DNA of 64,000 nucleotides from NCBI GenBank assembly GCA_035582835.1, contig JAYKAV010003044.1, positions 3,592,064-3,656,063 of the forward strand, in the 5' to 3' direction. Both the position numbers and the translations under genes were made by a program. Under the pieces are notes generated by a model. The model ran no database searches, was not told where the DNA came from, and saw only the letters and a list, made by a program, of their open reading frames with translations. The stretch is from Phoebastria nigripes (lineage: Eukaryota > Chordata > Aves > Procellariiformes > Diomedeidae). How positions within the stretch are numbered: position 1 is the first letter of the stretch; the number at the start of each line of letters is the position of its first letter. Positions 49,303 through 62,199 of the stretch are shown here, one piece after another.

Positions 49303-52300
49303 CTTCCTGCTCTGCATAAATTCACATGCAGTAGAGGGGCGTCCTTATTTTTCCATCTTCACTTAATCATTTAGATTATTAATTGTGAGACTCCACATAT
49401 ATTAACTGTTTCATATTCTGCAAAATTCCCACCAATACGGTAGTACACAAAGAGGAAAACATCAGCATGGATTCACCATCAGGGCAAAGGTCCACAGATA
49501 AAGTTTTAAGTGGCTTTCCCAGCAAGATTTTCTCACCCCCAGTCTGCCCTGTGGCACATGCACTAAATACATGGAGATACCATGGCAAAATCCACTGTCC
49601 AATCTGCAGCAGAATCCCCTCTGTGTTCATCAATGCTAAAAAGAAGTGAAGCAGCAGCAGGGACGCTCAGGCTCTTAAAGTGGGTTTTATCAGCCTAACA
49701 TGCACTATTAAACAGAGATACTAAACATTTACTGCCTTATAAAAGTGTAATTACCACAACCCCGGTACACAGACAACTAATTTTAAAGACAGCAGCACCA
49801 AGGAGGAGCTACAATATATAGATTACTGGTTTTATGTTTTTCCTTCACAGTAGTCAACTCCTGAATAGCAAGTGCTTGGCTAACCTTTTACCAAAGGTTC
49901 GTGTAGTATCTTCTAAGTTTAGAGCACCAATAGTTCAGCAGGCTGTCTCTCACTACAAATGATGCTTTTACAGGGGATTACATTCTTGAAAGAATGAGGT
50001 CAGAATAAAAGGTAAGGCAATAGCAGAGTGCTGTGGCTAGGTCAGTGGAACAGTAAAATAGGCCATTCGCTAAAGCCTACCACCAGCATATCAAGAATAC
50101 CGTGGCCAAGTCTTCTAGGCCCGAATGTCTCAAAGCCTTCCCTAGCCTGAAGCAACCACCACAGAAGAAAAGGGTACTCTTTCCATTTCTATTACAGTTT
50201 TGGGTGTCCTAGGATCTGAGCATGTAGGACTGGAGTGCTCAATTCATATCACATACACACAAACTGGATCCTAAACCTTTATTGGAAGGTTTCTGCTTCA
50301 TTTTGGTGTCGAATAGGTAGCAGCCATCTACAAAAACTGGGCAGTGAGCAACTGGCAACTCTGTGTGGTTGTAGGCATTTGGGATTAGCAACACTGACAG
50401 CTGTCCTGTATTTCAGGGCACTGGATCCCTTTGGATGGAACATTCATGCTCTAGATTGCCTAGGCTGTTCCAATAACTGGGCAAAAGAAGTACAGTAACT
50501 GTTGATTAGCCACATCTCAATTAACGAGGTCCCATGTCCATCACCCCATCTCACACATCTCTCTGGAGCGGTGCAGTGTCAGGACAATACAGAATTCATG
50601 TTGCTCAGACCCAAATCTACTCACCTTTTGTTTAGAAAAATCCTGTTTTCCACAGAAAAGCACATTCAGAAAAGATTTTTTCCTTTCAAATGCGCTTTTT
50701 TTTTTTTCAGTTAAAATTTGATGCATTTCACATCATGTATATTGATTTGCTTACACCCCCATTCCCTGCTGAATAAAAATTCAGGTCTAGCAATTCTTCA
50801 GTAACTTATATTCACTGTGTTTAACTGACCTTTAATCCTGATGGGGCAGATATTCACATCACAGGAAAACACAGACTCATAAATGAAAAATCATAGTCAC
50901 CTGGGGTATGCTTACACTGTTCTCAACCATACTTTCAGGGCTCTGCCAAAATTTAGAAGCCTTCAAGCCAACAGTGTTACTGAGAATTAAAATTTGTTTT
51001 AAAAAAAATCAACACTGGAGATAATGAAGGTTCCATCAGAGAGTAGTTCAGACATTTGTCTCCCTTTTGGAATTAGATAAAGCACTCTCCCTGCTGAATC
51101 GGAAGTGGGAATGTGGATAATTCATGAAATTACACGCTCGGTTCATCTTAATCACTGTTCAGCTCTGAATCTCCTGAAAGGATATTTACCTGTAGAACCA
51201 GATTAGCTCTTGCTGTGTTATCTGAGGGCAGCATATGCTTTGAATTAGGTTTTCAAATATTATCTCCACACTTGTTCTCTTTGTTATATTTTCCAACTGA
51301 GAATTTCTCAGGAAGGAGAAGATTTTTGACAGGTTGCAAACTAAAATTAAATGCAATGTTAGGGCTTTTTCGTTCCTCATTCAACATAAAGCCCTTCTCC
51401 TATCATCACGACAGATAATAAGATTCCATTTACCACTCTCCCTCTCTTAATCAGAAATAAATTTTCTTACTGAAATTGTATTGTAGAATGAGGACATAAT
51501 CTGTAATGAAAAATAAAGCAACCACCATCATTTTATATCTGTGGTGTACATATTCAAAATTATTCACAACCAAGCCAATTAAAATATCAAATACTTCTGC
51601 TGAACTGATTGTTGATCTGCTATAAAAATGTAATCTGGAGACCGCTACTCAGAAAGACTGGATTCTTTTTGATGTTTATTACTTTGTGTCTTGCCATTTC
51701 ACTGCTGTGAGGTGCTACAATGTGCAAAGAATCAGCTCTGGAGCGGCACCCAGCACATTCCAAAGCCAAAGACGTGATTCTCTTTTTTAACAACTTCTGC
51801 ACTGGCAAAACTCCATCAGCTTCTTCTACTTTGGCCTTAGGGGAGCAAACAGGCAATTAAATTTTGGTGACAAAACTGAGACACATCAGGCTAGTGTGTG
51901 CACACTTCATCACAGAGCAGAGAGCTGTGGACTGGTTCCGCATTCATTCTGCAGATGGGCAAAACAAAGCGTAATTTTTGAGATTATGCCGTGTACCACA
52001 AGGTGTCACTCATATACCACTTACTATCCCAGGAAGCGGCTGCAGAATGAGTCATCTCTTCAGAGCACGTCGAAGTTTTGACAAGGAGNAGTTTTTTAAG
52101 GAAGGGTGGTCCAGAACATGACACATAGGATCTCTGTTTTACTCTATGGTGATGACAGATAGCCCAATGCTTTCCGAACTAACTCTGGCACTTTTATTGC
52201 CATCAGAAGTATGCTAAACTTTGTCAAATCCCCACCAAAACCCCCTCAAAACAATATTGGAAGTTTTCAGTGTAGCTGACCAGTGTTACTATTTGTTGAA

Positions 52301-55300
52301 AAGAAGAAAAACAACCTTGTAGAAACACGGAAACCTGAGCTTTCAAAAAAGCTTCCACAAAAGTTTTGCACATCCAACAACCGTTATGATGCAAATTAAA
52401 CGCAAATAAGCATACAAGGAAAGTGCTATACTGCATTGCTTCCTTTCAAGTAGCCTCCGCTAAGAAACTTTGATTTGCTCCTCCAAAGCATGCTAGCAGG
52501 ATATATCGAGACTGTACAGTTTGCACTAACGGATGAAAACTGGTTAAGCTGCCTAGCTGTTCTTTGAGAGGAAAAACCTCTGATAGCTGATCTATGCCAA
52601 TTACAAGACAGTTCTACATCCCCAAAAGTTTACCAAGGAGATATTTTAAATCAAGATAGTTTGGGCAATCACACAGGCAGGAAGCTCAGGGAAATGGAGA
52701 AACGTCTTACAACTTCAGCATGAACAAGCTTTAAGACTCCCTGCCTGTTTTTGTCCAGAGCCCCTATCAGCTGGGAGCAGGGGCAGCATTCCTTTATTGC
52801 CTTTGTTGCTTCTGTACAATTGCTTCCTGTCACATCCTCCTCTCTGCCTTACTGCTCTTACAGCACTCTTTAGAAACACTAGACACCAACTCCATCAGGT
52901 AGTAGAGTGCATTAAACTCTGATCAGTGACTGCCTTCTCCTTCCCCTGGAGACAAAGAATCCTCACGTAAGTGGCACTCGCTCTGTTCAGCTGCCTGGGG
53001 TTTTTGAGCAAGCACTGCCCAGGGGATGTTTAGAGCATGAAGCCTTTGACAAGCCTCTATTTGGGCATGTAGCACAATGCCAGCTTTGTCCGACTGAACA
53101 GGCTTGCCTTTCTTCCTGCATATAAATATGACCACAGGACTCTGCACCTCCCAGGAAAAGCAGAGGCCTCGAACACAGCTCTTGAGGGGAGAACCAGAAA
53201 GAAGCCCTGTTACGTGCTGGCAGAACAATGGGGAAGGGGTAGAGCAACAGCCATGTGAACATCAAATAAAGAGCAACCTCTCCTCTACAATATGCCCCAC
53301 CTCCTGCTGCACAGATGCAAGANGCACGAGCTCTGGGAGGAAATTCTGCCTAGCTAGTGGAAGTAACACTCTTGAGCCCTCCTAACTCCCACTGAACTCT
53401 AAAGCAGAGCAGGACTGAGCCCCAAGGTCTGAGTGCTCAGCGGAGTGCTTTAGCATATAATCCATCTTCTGCTGAACAGACGCTGGAAATCAAACTGGCT
53501 GGGGTCTAAGCCAGAGGGCTTGCATGGCCAAAAAGTTTCCTGCTCTCTAAAAATGGGAATTAGCTTCCTTCCACAGCATGAAGAAAGGCACCAGGAGCCT
53601 AAGGAAAAAACATGCTGCATGAAGTCCTCAATACCTGACACCCTACTTGCATGGGCCATCACCTGCCTTCCACAGAAATGCAGGTTCGTACTACAATACA
53701 CATTAGAGAGAGAACTGGCTATCGGTGTCAGCCTACAGCTCTTACTTTAAAAGAAAGAGACACCAAAGATCTATACACAGGTAAAAATACTAAGTGGTGC
53801 AAACTACAATCACTAGAATTGGTTCCTTGCACACATCATAGCTTTTACGCACTCAGCATCACAGCACTCCTATAGCTCTCATGTAATGTGAACATAAGGA
53901 AAGATCCTTTCCTTTTAGTTACGGCAAACACCATTAGTACTAGAAGCTTATCAGAACCCTTGCTCCTTAGATGGGCATGCATGAACATACATACTCCCTG
54001 TGTCTACCCACCCGCCCTTTCAGGCAAATTGTTCTTAGAGCCCAAGAACTGCAGATCTGGCTGGAACGTGATTTTGCTGCAACACAACAGGTCCTGCTTC
54101 CATACTGGTCATAGCCAGCTTTTTGTTTACTTGTATAAGTCAGGGGTTATAAAGAAAGCACTTATCTCTTCAGGCCATCATTGTTAAAGAAAATTCATTC
54201 AAGAACTGACGCAGTTGCAAAGTGTTTAAAATGTAAACAAGAACAAGTATCTCCAGCCATCTCTTCCCTGGCATTTAGCTGTAAAACTTGTTTTCAGACT
54301 GGTTTAGCTCTTTTAACAGGAGGAGCATTCTTAGAAACAAATAATGAGTGAGAGCACTTGTGAGCAGGACTAGCATTTGCTTTGACCTATATCTAGTTAG
54401 ATATTATGACAGCAGAAAAGAGTCTTACCTCCAGAAGGGGCAGAAACTGCCCTTCCAGCAAGNGTTCAGTTAAGTTTTTTCAATTTGCTCCTGCATGAGG
54501 ACTTTTGAAACTAAGTTTTGTTTTGGAGAGGCAAAATTCTCATTCACCTCCTTGTCTTTAGAAGGTGCCTTTTTAGCAAAGCATNCATATCACATGGAAA
54601 GTATGTAAGGCTTAAAGGGGATCTTGTAGCTGGCATGAATCATGATTTTCATAAATCAAACTTAAAACAGTTTGACAATTGCTTCAAGTCAGTTTTGAAG
54701 GAAATGGAAGCCTCCAGTATCAAGATTTTAAATATAATCTAACTTTTGAGACACAGATCAAGTGACAGCCACCACCAGATACCTGATACTTCACTGGATA
54801 GAACACTATTAAAAAAAAAAAATTTAGGCAGGGGACTTGTTCTCCACTGCTTAACTGCAATAATCAGCAAGAAAAGTCAGTGATTTACTCATGAAATTCC
54901 TTAGGGGAGAGTGAGAGCTTTCCAAAGGTCATGGTCCTGGATTTCGTGTCACCCAGCAATAAAGAGTTGTGTGGTGTGCTGTAAAATGGCATATCAGTAA
55001 TATANACCTTGTCTTCAAACAATATTTACTGGGACGCTGGTAAAAGCAAGAATAATCAGACAGGCCTCACAGATAGTGCCTGATGCAGCGGGAACTGCCT
55101 TGTACAAGAAAGGGGTAGGGTGGCAATGCACAGCAGATTAAAGAGTTCCTTGTTAATAGCAAAGCTGAAAAGCCAGCATCAATCTCAGTACACCTGGCCT
55201 TTGGGATGTGTATGCACCAGCTGGTCATAAACCTAGTACGCAGTGACAGACCAGAGGTTCTGTGTAATACAGAAAGATGGTAAGCAGCACAATTTGCCCA

Positions 55301-58300
55301 TATGCAATTCGGTAAGCCAAAGACAGCTGACAGGGTTCTGGTGTAGAAGAACAGGGCTTAAGACTCCCACATAAAAAGTCCACCTAAGATTACACATTTT
55401 CAGAAAGATCCTGCTNTCAGTATTATTAGGGCTTCAAGGCCACAGATTCACCACTGAAATGATCTTTCCCCACATGCATTTATTTCAGGAAGATGCGTGC
55501 AAGACTCCCAGGTTGTGGCTGGACAATAAACATAATCCAATTTCATCATTTTCCATGGTGAGACCGGGTATTCCAGATTCGTTACGTGCACATATGGTAC
55601 CAGTCTCACAGAGCTTCTCAGACTCTTCAATTTTCCTTGCCAAATACTTGGAAGCTTAACAGAGGTACCAGGTTATGAACCAGATACCAATAGCTAGAAT
55701 CTTTGCCCAGAAAGACAGACATAAAGGACAAGTCCTCTCCTTGAGCTTGTCTGGCCTCATTAAATCAATACACTCACAAGGGCATTTCTGCTGTTAAAGG
55801 ACAAATCTTAGTTCAGTTACGTAAATCCAAGGGACAGCTAGAGAAATCCTCTCTATACATGCTGTATTTTAAACACACCAAACCACACCTGTCCTAAGAC
55901 TGAGTCTGCACCTAATCCCCTACCCTTGTGTCTGAAGTTGGGTCCCATCTGATGAATCTGGAGATGCTGTTTAGCAGCCTGGCTGCGTTATAGTAAGCCT
56001 TAAAAACTAATTAGCACTTGTTTGCTGTGATACAAGAGAGAAGATTCTAAGTGTTGCTGATATAGTTGTACTTAATTTATAGTGATGGACATTTTAAACA
56101 CCAAGAGCAACAAAACAGCTTTGTTCTAATTTTGAACAACAAGCCAGGGGAATGCAGGCAATGCTTCAAATGCAAAGTAATCCACAAAGAGCAATATTAT
56201 AAAGAAGCTTCAAAAATCTTCTCATTTTGGAAGTCCACAGAGAGTTGAATGCATACAGTAATAAAACTAGCACATCAAATCCCTTCTGCTAAGTCACCCA
56301 GTCCCCTCATCATAGACCTACTCATGTGAGATCTACTGAGAATTTGGGCTGGAGCATCTCTTAAGCAAGGGGTATGGCTTTTTGCGCTTTAGACAGAAAG
56401 TCAAAGCAATCACACTGACCATAAGGGAGAGTAAAAATCTGCTCTGTATCTCAAAATAGTTACATGTTAAGTCCNGGTTTAAACCTGCAACCCATGGGTC
56501 TTAGGAGTCTGATGTATGATATGCATGTTACCTATCATTCTCCAGATCTCCTGCCCATTTTTCAGATCAGCACCAGAGTCCATTCNCCCAGCAGGAATCT
56601 CTGTCACAGAGCACAGCAGTCCTCCACAGAGTAGTAAGCAACTGCAACTCCCCAAGAAAAAGCCACCTCCCTCAAGCGTTTGCTTTGTGACCCGGCTCCC
56701 TGTGGAGCAATATTTTAACTATTGTTTTTCTCTCCCACTCCCCTGACTTCTATTGTTGGCCTAGCACTGGATTTAGCAAGCTTCAGGGTAAGTTGCTCTT
56801 GTTAACAGATCTTCCTGTTCACACTCTTTCTTCACCAGTACTTCAGCATTCCTTTGCAGTTAAAGCAGGACTCAGATATGTCAAGGAGGGCAGGGACATG
56901 GGCTCACAGACAGAGCTGTTGTGAGATGACACTCTTAAGCATATATGTCTGAAGCTGTTCCCATTTACTCCTCACTCCCTGAGTTTTCAAGCGGTGCTTA
57001 AATTCCGTATTTGCATTGCACTTTCTAACACCGTATTGCTAGAAAGTCTAGATACCACGTCACACACTTATGTAGAGCCTGAGCACTTCTCAGCCCTTAA
57101 CGTGCTCTCCAGTAAGTCTGAAAATAATGCTGCCTTTTTGTTCTCAAGTAACTTGTTCAACATCAATGAGGAAAACATTGCAGTCACAGTACTATCCCTC
57201 TGCTCACCTTGAATCTGTACAGAAAAGCAATATGCTCTCATTCATTCTGGATATTGTTCTGAGCATAACACAATAACTCTAACACTGAAGCACAATGGAG
57301 GGGAAAAGAGAAAGGGGCTGAAGCTTGCAGGCTACATTTCCCAACCCTGACCTGAAGGCACATATTGCAACACAAACAATAGTTTCAAGACAATATTCAT
57401 ATCAACAGGCATGTAAACACTCTTTAAATTCATCAGCTCATGAAAGCTGCTGCAGACTTGCATCAATGCTATCTGAGTACAAAAAGCCTGATGTAGTTCT
57501 CTATTTCCATGTTTCTTGCCCAGCCTAAACCCTTGTCTCATGCTCCAATGGGCTGTTAAAACGATGAAACTTCACTGATACGCACACACACACANAGTAT
57601 TGTTGAGAGCAGATTTAAGCTGATGTCTCTCAAGAGATAACAATTAAAATGTCTCCCACATTACGAAAGCAGAACTACAATAGTACACTTAGTAGACTGG
57701 AACATCAACTTCCATTTGGAATTTCTTGGTTTCTCTGGGTAGGTGTTTTGGGTTTTTTAAGTAGTGCTTCTTTTAGATTGTATTGAAGTTGAATTTATTT
57801 CTTTTTTTTTTATTAATTATTTTTAAATAAAAAGGAGGGAAAAAAGCTAATGCTCCAAAGGTTTTCAGCAGTGAAATACTCTGTGTGGATCAGACCACAC
57901 CCTAATCTATCATGCAATTAACTTAGTTAGGATCTTCACCATCCTCCTTGGAAACTGATGAAAAAGTAATTAACAATGGATGCTCACTTACAGCTGCTAA
58001 AAGCTGCCAGAATGATTGACAGCCTGTAAAGCATGGAAGTACTTCTGTGTACAGAGCAGCAACAATATGAACAGAGCCTACTGCTTTGCTAGCCCAAAAA
58101 TTTGTGCCTTACAGGCAATAAAATCCATCCCACTTGGTAGGCTACCTGATCTTTGACTATGGCTGAGACCACTAAGACAGGAGCCAGCAAGTTATTCATA
58201 GTTCTCATTTTCACAGTGCGTGAATCTGGACCCTGTCTGAGATTCTCAGACTCGATACCTGCAGAGGTATCAAACACCAGGTTTGGGCTGGTAATCCAAG

Positions 58301-59689
58301 CCATCTAGCACTGTCAGTGACTTGCAGGAATGAAAAGACACTCACTGCTCCTTTCTATATCTTATTCACAACTTGTTGCAGGGCAGGCAGAACCACTAAC
58401 AGCACCTTCATCACAAACTCCAGAGAAGGAGAAAGGCAAGGTAAAGATTTCAACACTGCCAACTAAGTGCCCAAGTCAAAAGAGCATATAACAGAGCCTT
58501 TCAGCTACATTAGGACAGCACTGCCTGGCTACAGGCTAAATCCAGGACACCAAAATCAGGTGTGAGGGATTTTTTTCCCCCCATCTTTTGTAATTAGCAT
58601 TAAATTAACTACCTTTAACTAACCATCTCCCCTTCACCTAATTTGAAGAGCTAGAATATTGATATCTAAAGGATTGACTGATACAACTCCTGGGGCTAGG
58701 GACTTCAGCTATTTTCTGCCTTACCAAAATGAGACTAGNCAGTGAAAATGAAAAGTAAGCTCTCCTGCTGTCATATGTTTGCAACAGGATGTACTTCTCC
58801 ATTAAGTCTTCTTACTCTTTTTTTCACCACTTTTTCACTTCCCGTCTTCAAGATTGAGAATGTTAAACCTGGACAAAGAATTACACCATTACTTTCTGTG
58901 AGTCAGACTTAGATTTCTACCAGGAGCATAAAACCATCATNGGCATTGGGCTGACTGAACTTCCCAGGGAGTTTCTTAAGAAAACATCACCCTATTTTAT
59001 TTTGATAAAACCTGTCTTCCTAATTATGTAAAACATAAAGGAAGCCTAACTACAAAATAGCAACCCTTTCAGATTCAGGATTGCCAAAGTAAATAAATTT
59101 GAAAAGGGTTTACAGTCAGCAAGACGTGCTTTCCCGGGCTTGGAAAAAAGCCCCGAGCNGTTTTGCCCAGGAATAACTGTGCTTCATAAAGCCAGGCCCA
59201 CACAGAGACACCACCCAGCTGGAGGCAGATTCAAAACCAAAAGAAAGTCCACACGAAGCAGTGCGTTTGGAAGAAGAGTGACATCACTCAGCAGTAATTT
59301 TCTTGATTCCACCCATCAGCAACACGTTAGAGAAAAGTATTCGCCAATTACGTTTTCCCTGCTCTCTCCACACTCCCTCACCCTACACAATGCAAGTGCA
59401 GATGCAAGAGATTGTACGGAAAGCACAGCTAAATGCAAGAAAAATGGGGGTTTAAGTTCTGCTGCTGTTTCTTTTAGAGGGGGGGGGGCTGGGAAAAAGG
59501 ATAGTGCAAGTACTCCAACCCAAAACCATTTTTGTCTGGATGGATTTAAGACCTGCTTTACAACTCACTGAAACCAGCAGGCAGCCTTGCTTTACTTCAG
59601 TGGGACAAGCCATTAAAAACACCCGGACAGACACAGAGCAAACCTACAGAGAAACTAAAGCACGCCACAAACCAGAGCGGCCTACCACG

Positions 59690-60420
59690 CCTGGGGCTGT
59701 CTAGACTTCACAGCCACCCCGCAACCACGCTCTGTAGCTGCCTGCAGTTCACACAAGAGCCAAGGGAAGGCTCCAGGCAAGCTCAGGCCAAGGGAATGCA
59801 GGCGGGCGGGCTGGATCCACAGGGCTAAACCAACCTCACAGATAAAGGGATGGGCACAAAGGTGCTTTCACAACCCCTGGCAAGTTACCGCAATCCCCGC
59901 TTGTGTTCTTTGCAGCCTCCCAAGATACCTCCCAACGCTCCCCAGCCTCGCAGGTGACTCAGCCGCCCTCAGCAGGGAGGAGGCCAGGCCGCAGAACAGC
60001 CCAGCGCCCCCCTCAGACCCCCAACCCGCCCCAGCACCCAGAACGACAGGAAGGCACAAGCCAAGTACCCCGAGCGGTTTTACCCGACCCACTCCATGCT
60101 CCGCAAACCGGCCTGTGCTGCCTGAGGAGCCCTCGCCTGCCTGGAGCCCTCACCGTGACCAGCTGCACCTGAGGGATCTGCCCCCGCCAAAAGCCACAAC
60201 TGGGCCCAGCTGGGGCCACACCTGCAGCCCCCCCCAGCACCAGCCGCCAGCTTCCCCCCGTGCACCACGCTCAAGAAATCAGGCTGCAGGCACCAAAGTG
60301 AGCAGCGAGCCCCTTCAGACCGAGTCCCTCATGTTCTCGGGACTGCGGCATTTGTGCGATTTTTGGAAGACCAGCTCCAGAACACCGATTCCAGTAATTC
60401 TCAAGGCCTGCTTTGTTCAG
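59690..60420. promoter_or_regulatory. GC- and CpG-enriched block, candidate promoter or CpG island
   Basis: By eye this is the only extended GC-rich block in the window. It has three dozen or so CpGs over about 730 bp, many in clusters such as GCGGGCGGGC, CCCGAGCGG and CTCGGGACTGCGGC. CpG depletion is partial, so it is a borderline island. It starts just beyond the 3' end of the minus-strand terminal exon candidate. A minus-strand donor (CACG before GTGAGG, exon end at 60154) and a plus-strand donor (CGCAG before GTGACT, about 59951) lie inside. Either could end a first exon. No TATA box is evident. The left-edge exon and the minus-strand exon candidates could belong to a gene started here. 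Confidence 0.4.
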
Positions 60421-60487
60421 TGACAGGTTGCAGAGGAGGCACAGCCCTGAGCTGAGTGAGCAGCACAGGGTTTGTAGTCAGGCAATC

Positions 60488-60493
60488 TTTATT
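60488..60493 (-). terminator. AATAAA polyadenylation signal on the minus strand
   Basis: The minus strand reads AATAAAG at 60493-60487, three bases after the TGA that ends the 60497-60845 frame, with TGTGCTGCTC-type sequence downstream where a GU-rich element would lie. Such a short distance from stop to signal is unusual but occurs. If the coding frame is wrong, this may still be the 3' end of a transcript. Confidence 0.4.
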
Positions 60494-60496
60494 GCC

Positions 60497-60845
60497 TCAC
60501 AGACAAGGAGAAACCTTCACATACAGCACCGAACAGCACCTAGAGCCTGCTAAAGCTCCACTGTGCTGCCTGAAAAAGCCATACGTGTCAAACAGGCAAT
60601 GCAACATGGAGCACTCGGACTGCTTGCGCTTAGGTGAGTATGGGATGTTCAGCATCCCAGATCCTCCTCTGCTTGGCCTTCTACTGGTAGGAGGGGTTGT
60701 CCCACAGTTTGGGAAGCTCTGCTTCTGTACCCGCGTTGTGGAAATCTGCACGTAGGACACTCCGAACTCTTCAAGACTCAGATTAGCCTGTGCAAACTCA
60801 ATAGAAAAGCCAGAGCTATTTTTCTGGTTCATCTTGCTTGGGGAT
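60497..60845 (-). CDS. Candidate 3' terminal coding exon, product not recognised
   Basis: The minus strand has acceptor CATTCTGGGTCATCATCTTTTAG ending at 60846. Of three frames, two stop within ten codons; the third is open for about 115 codons to TGA at 60497-60499. It reads KMNQKNSSGFSIEFAQANLS, then EEFGVSYVQISTTRVQKQSF, a basic PTSRRPSRGGSG linker and IPYSPKRKQSECSMLHCLFD. The serine, proline and arginine content suggests a disordered C-terminal tail. AATAAA follows within a few bases. I do not recognise the family. On the plus strand the same DNA carries a near-perfect donor (CTTAG followed by GTGAGT, after 60633) with an open frame from an AG at about 60501, so the strand is not settled. 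The minus reading is favoured because it stays open over twice the length. Confidence 0.4.
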
Positions 60846-60907
60846 CTAAAAGATGATGACCCAGAATGTAAAAAAAAAAACCCAACCCCAAAAACCAAAA
60901 CACCACA

Positions 60908-60941
60908 CCCCACACCACCCCCTACCCCCCCCAAAACCCCC
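60908..60941 (-). other. G-quadruplex motif in the intron before the terminal exon
   Basis: On the plus strand four C runs of 4, 5, 8 and 5 are separated by 6, 2 and 4 bases, so the minus strand satisfies the usual four-run quadruplex rule with runs of at least four G. It lies about 65 nt upstream of the minus-strand acceptor at 60846, within the intron. Confidence 0.75.
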
Positions 60942-61391
60942 TCAACTACAAAATTCAGAAGAGTCTGATAAAGTTAGTGTCATGTTACTACTTAAAAACA
61001 CCTACAGAAAGATCAGTACGTGGCTTGTGACACCAGCCACTGGACTTAAGGAACACAAACCATACCAAGAAATCAGGGCATGATCAAAGTCAAGATAGGA
61101 GGTTTAATCTCATACTGAATTGCAGTGTGTAACACCATATGCCATCTAGATAATTGTCTTTATCACTCCAGCAACAGAAATGTAACTATCTGGCCTGAGT
61201 AAAATCTCATCCTCCCCTGCTTTAACTGGCTCTTTAGTTAAGATACAGACCATAAACTCTCATCAAATGAGCATCCAGTTCAAGTAATACTTAACCTTCA
61301 CTGGTGCTCTTTGCATTTTGTCAGGTATTTGACCACTACAGTTGCAGGTTCACCCTATTCCTTTGAGAATGAAGATATGTTTTACTTCATC

Positions 61392-61441
61392 CAGTTGATG
61401 GCACATCTATACAAATTGATTATCACAATTTGTATCAACTG
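61392..61441. other. Inverted repeat with 16 paired bases and an 11-nt bulge
   Basis: The right arm CAATTTGTATCAACTG (61426-61441) is the exact reverse complement of CAGTTGAT (61392-61399) joined to ACAAATTG (61411-61418); 11 bases interrupt the left arm and 7 form the loop. It looks like a once-perfect palindrome with an insertion. Confidence 0.6.
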
Positions 61442-61659
61442 TTCCATAACTGAAAGCTGTTACCGAGCTTTCGTCTATTTAGTTTGTCAGCACAAGCAAT
61501 GGAGAAAGCTAAGTCGGCGTGGATGCTAAAGGCTTAGTGAGAGAGCAGAGTGCTGTAGAGCAACGCTTTATCTCAGCTGCTTGGATTCAAAGCACAACAT
61601 TAAACTAATCATACGTAGTGCCTTTTTGACTACTTCTGAATGTGGAGAAGGTTCCAAAT

Positions 61660-61689
61660 GGTTTAATTTCATAGGTTTAATTTCACAGG
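61660..61689. repeat. 14-bp tandem duplication
   Basis: GGTTTAATTTCATA is followed directly by GGTTTAATTTCACA and then GGT. Two near-identical copies, a recent slippage event. Confidence 0.85.
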
Positions 61690-62199
61690 TATGTGAAGTA
61701 TTATGATATGGAGACTCAGGACTGTACACATGTAGCTCTTATTAGACAGATATGTAAAACCGTGTATTAGCTCCTGCCAGCTCTCTGAGCCAGCAGGACA
61801 GAAGCCAACACTGATTCAGGAATTGTTTACCCACAGAGCTAATAAGAACCCATGCCTCTCAGATGGATGTGTTAGCATGGGCACACTTCCACACTATCAA
61901 GGCCACAGGCATTTTGGAGAAGTTGTTCAAATCCTGCTAACAGCAGCAAAGCTACTGAAGGACTGTTTGCACCTAACTATGTAAACTTGCCCTTATCAGA
62001 TAAGGTCGTGCTAAAAATAATTCTGTGGTGATAGGGGTCCCAGGACCTGAAGAATCTAATGTCTCATCTATAATTTCTGCACTGCCAAGACCGATTTGTG
62101 GTTTGCTTCTAATTTTAAAGGTCATGGTCCAGCCAACATCATTGAAATATGACTGACTGCCATTTTTTTCTTTTTAGATTTTTTTTTCTTTTTTGCCAG

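Larger units (their letters stand above)
45379..59689. other. Long gene-free stretch, presumed intron or intergenic
   Basis: Fourteen kilobases of AT-rich DNA with few recognisable repeats. It contains the hairpins listed at 45.54, 46.26 and 49.26 kb, a (CA)6 run interrupted by N near 57.59 kb and a T-rich patch at 57.80 kb. Several overlapping frames of 60-143 codons occur on both strands (for example 52.92-53.39 and 59.14-59.57 kb) without splice support or motifs. A G10 run lies at 59479-59488. No gene called. Confidence 0.55.
60942..62199. other. Short gene-free stretch
   Basis: AT-rich DNA with a hairpin at 61.4 kb and a 14-bp tandem duplication at 61.66 kb. A plus-strand donor (CACAG followed by GTATGT) at about 61688 has no clear acceptor partner. 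Positions 62162-62197 form the pyrimidine tract of the next feature. Confidence 0.6.

Noticed and set aside
59140..59571. 143-codon plus-strand frame
   Set aside because: Contains a G10 run and an N, has no domain, and no splice sites delimit it.
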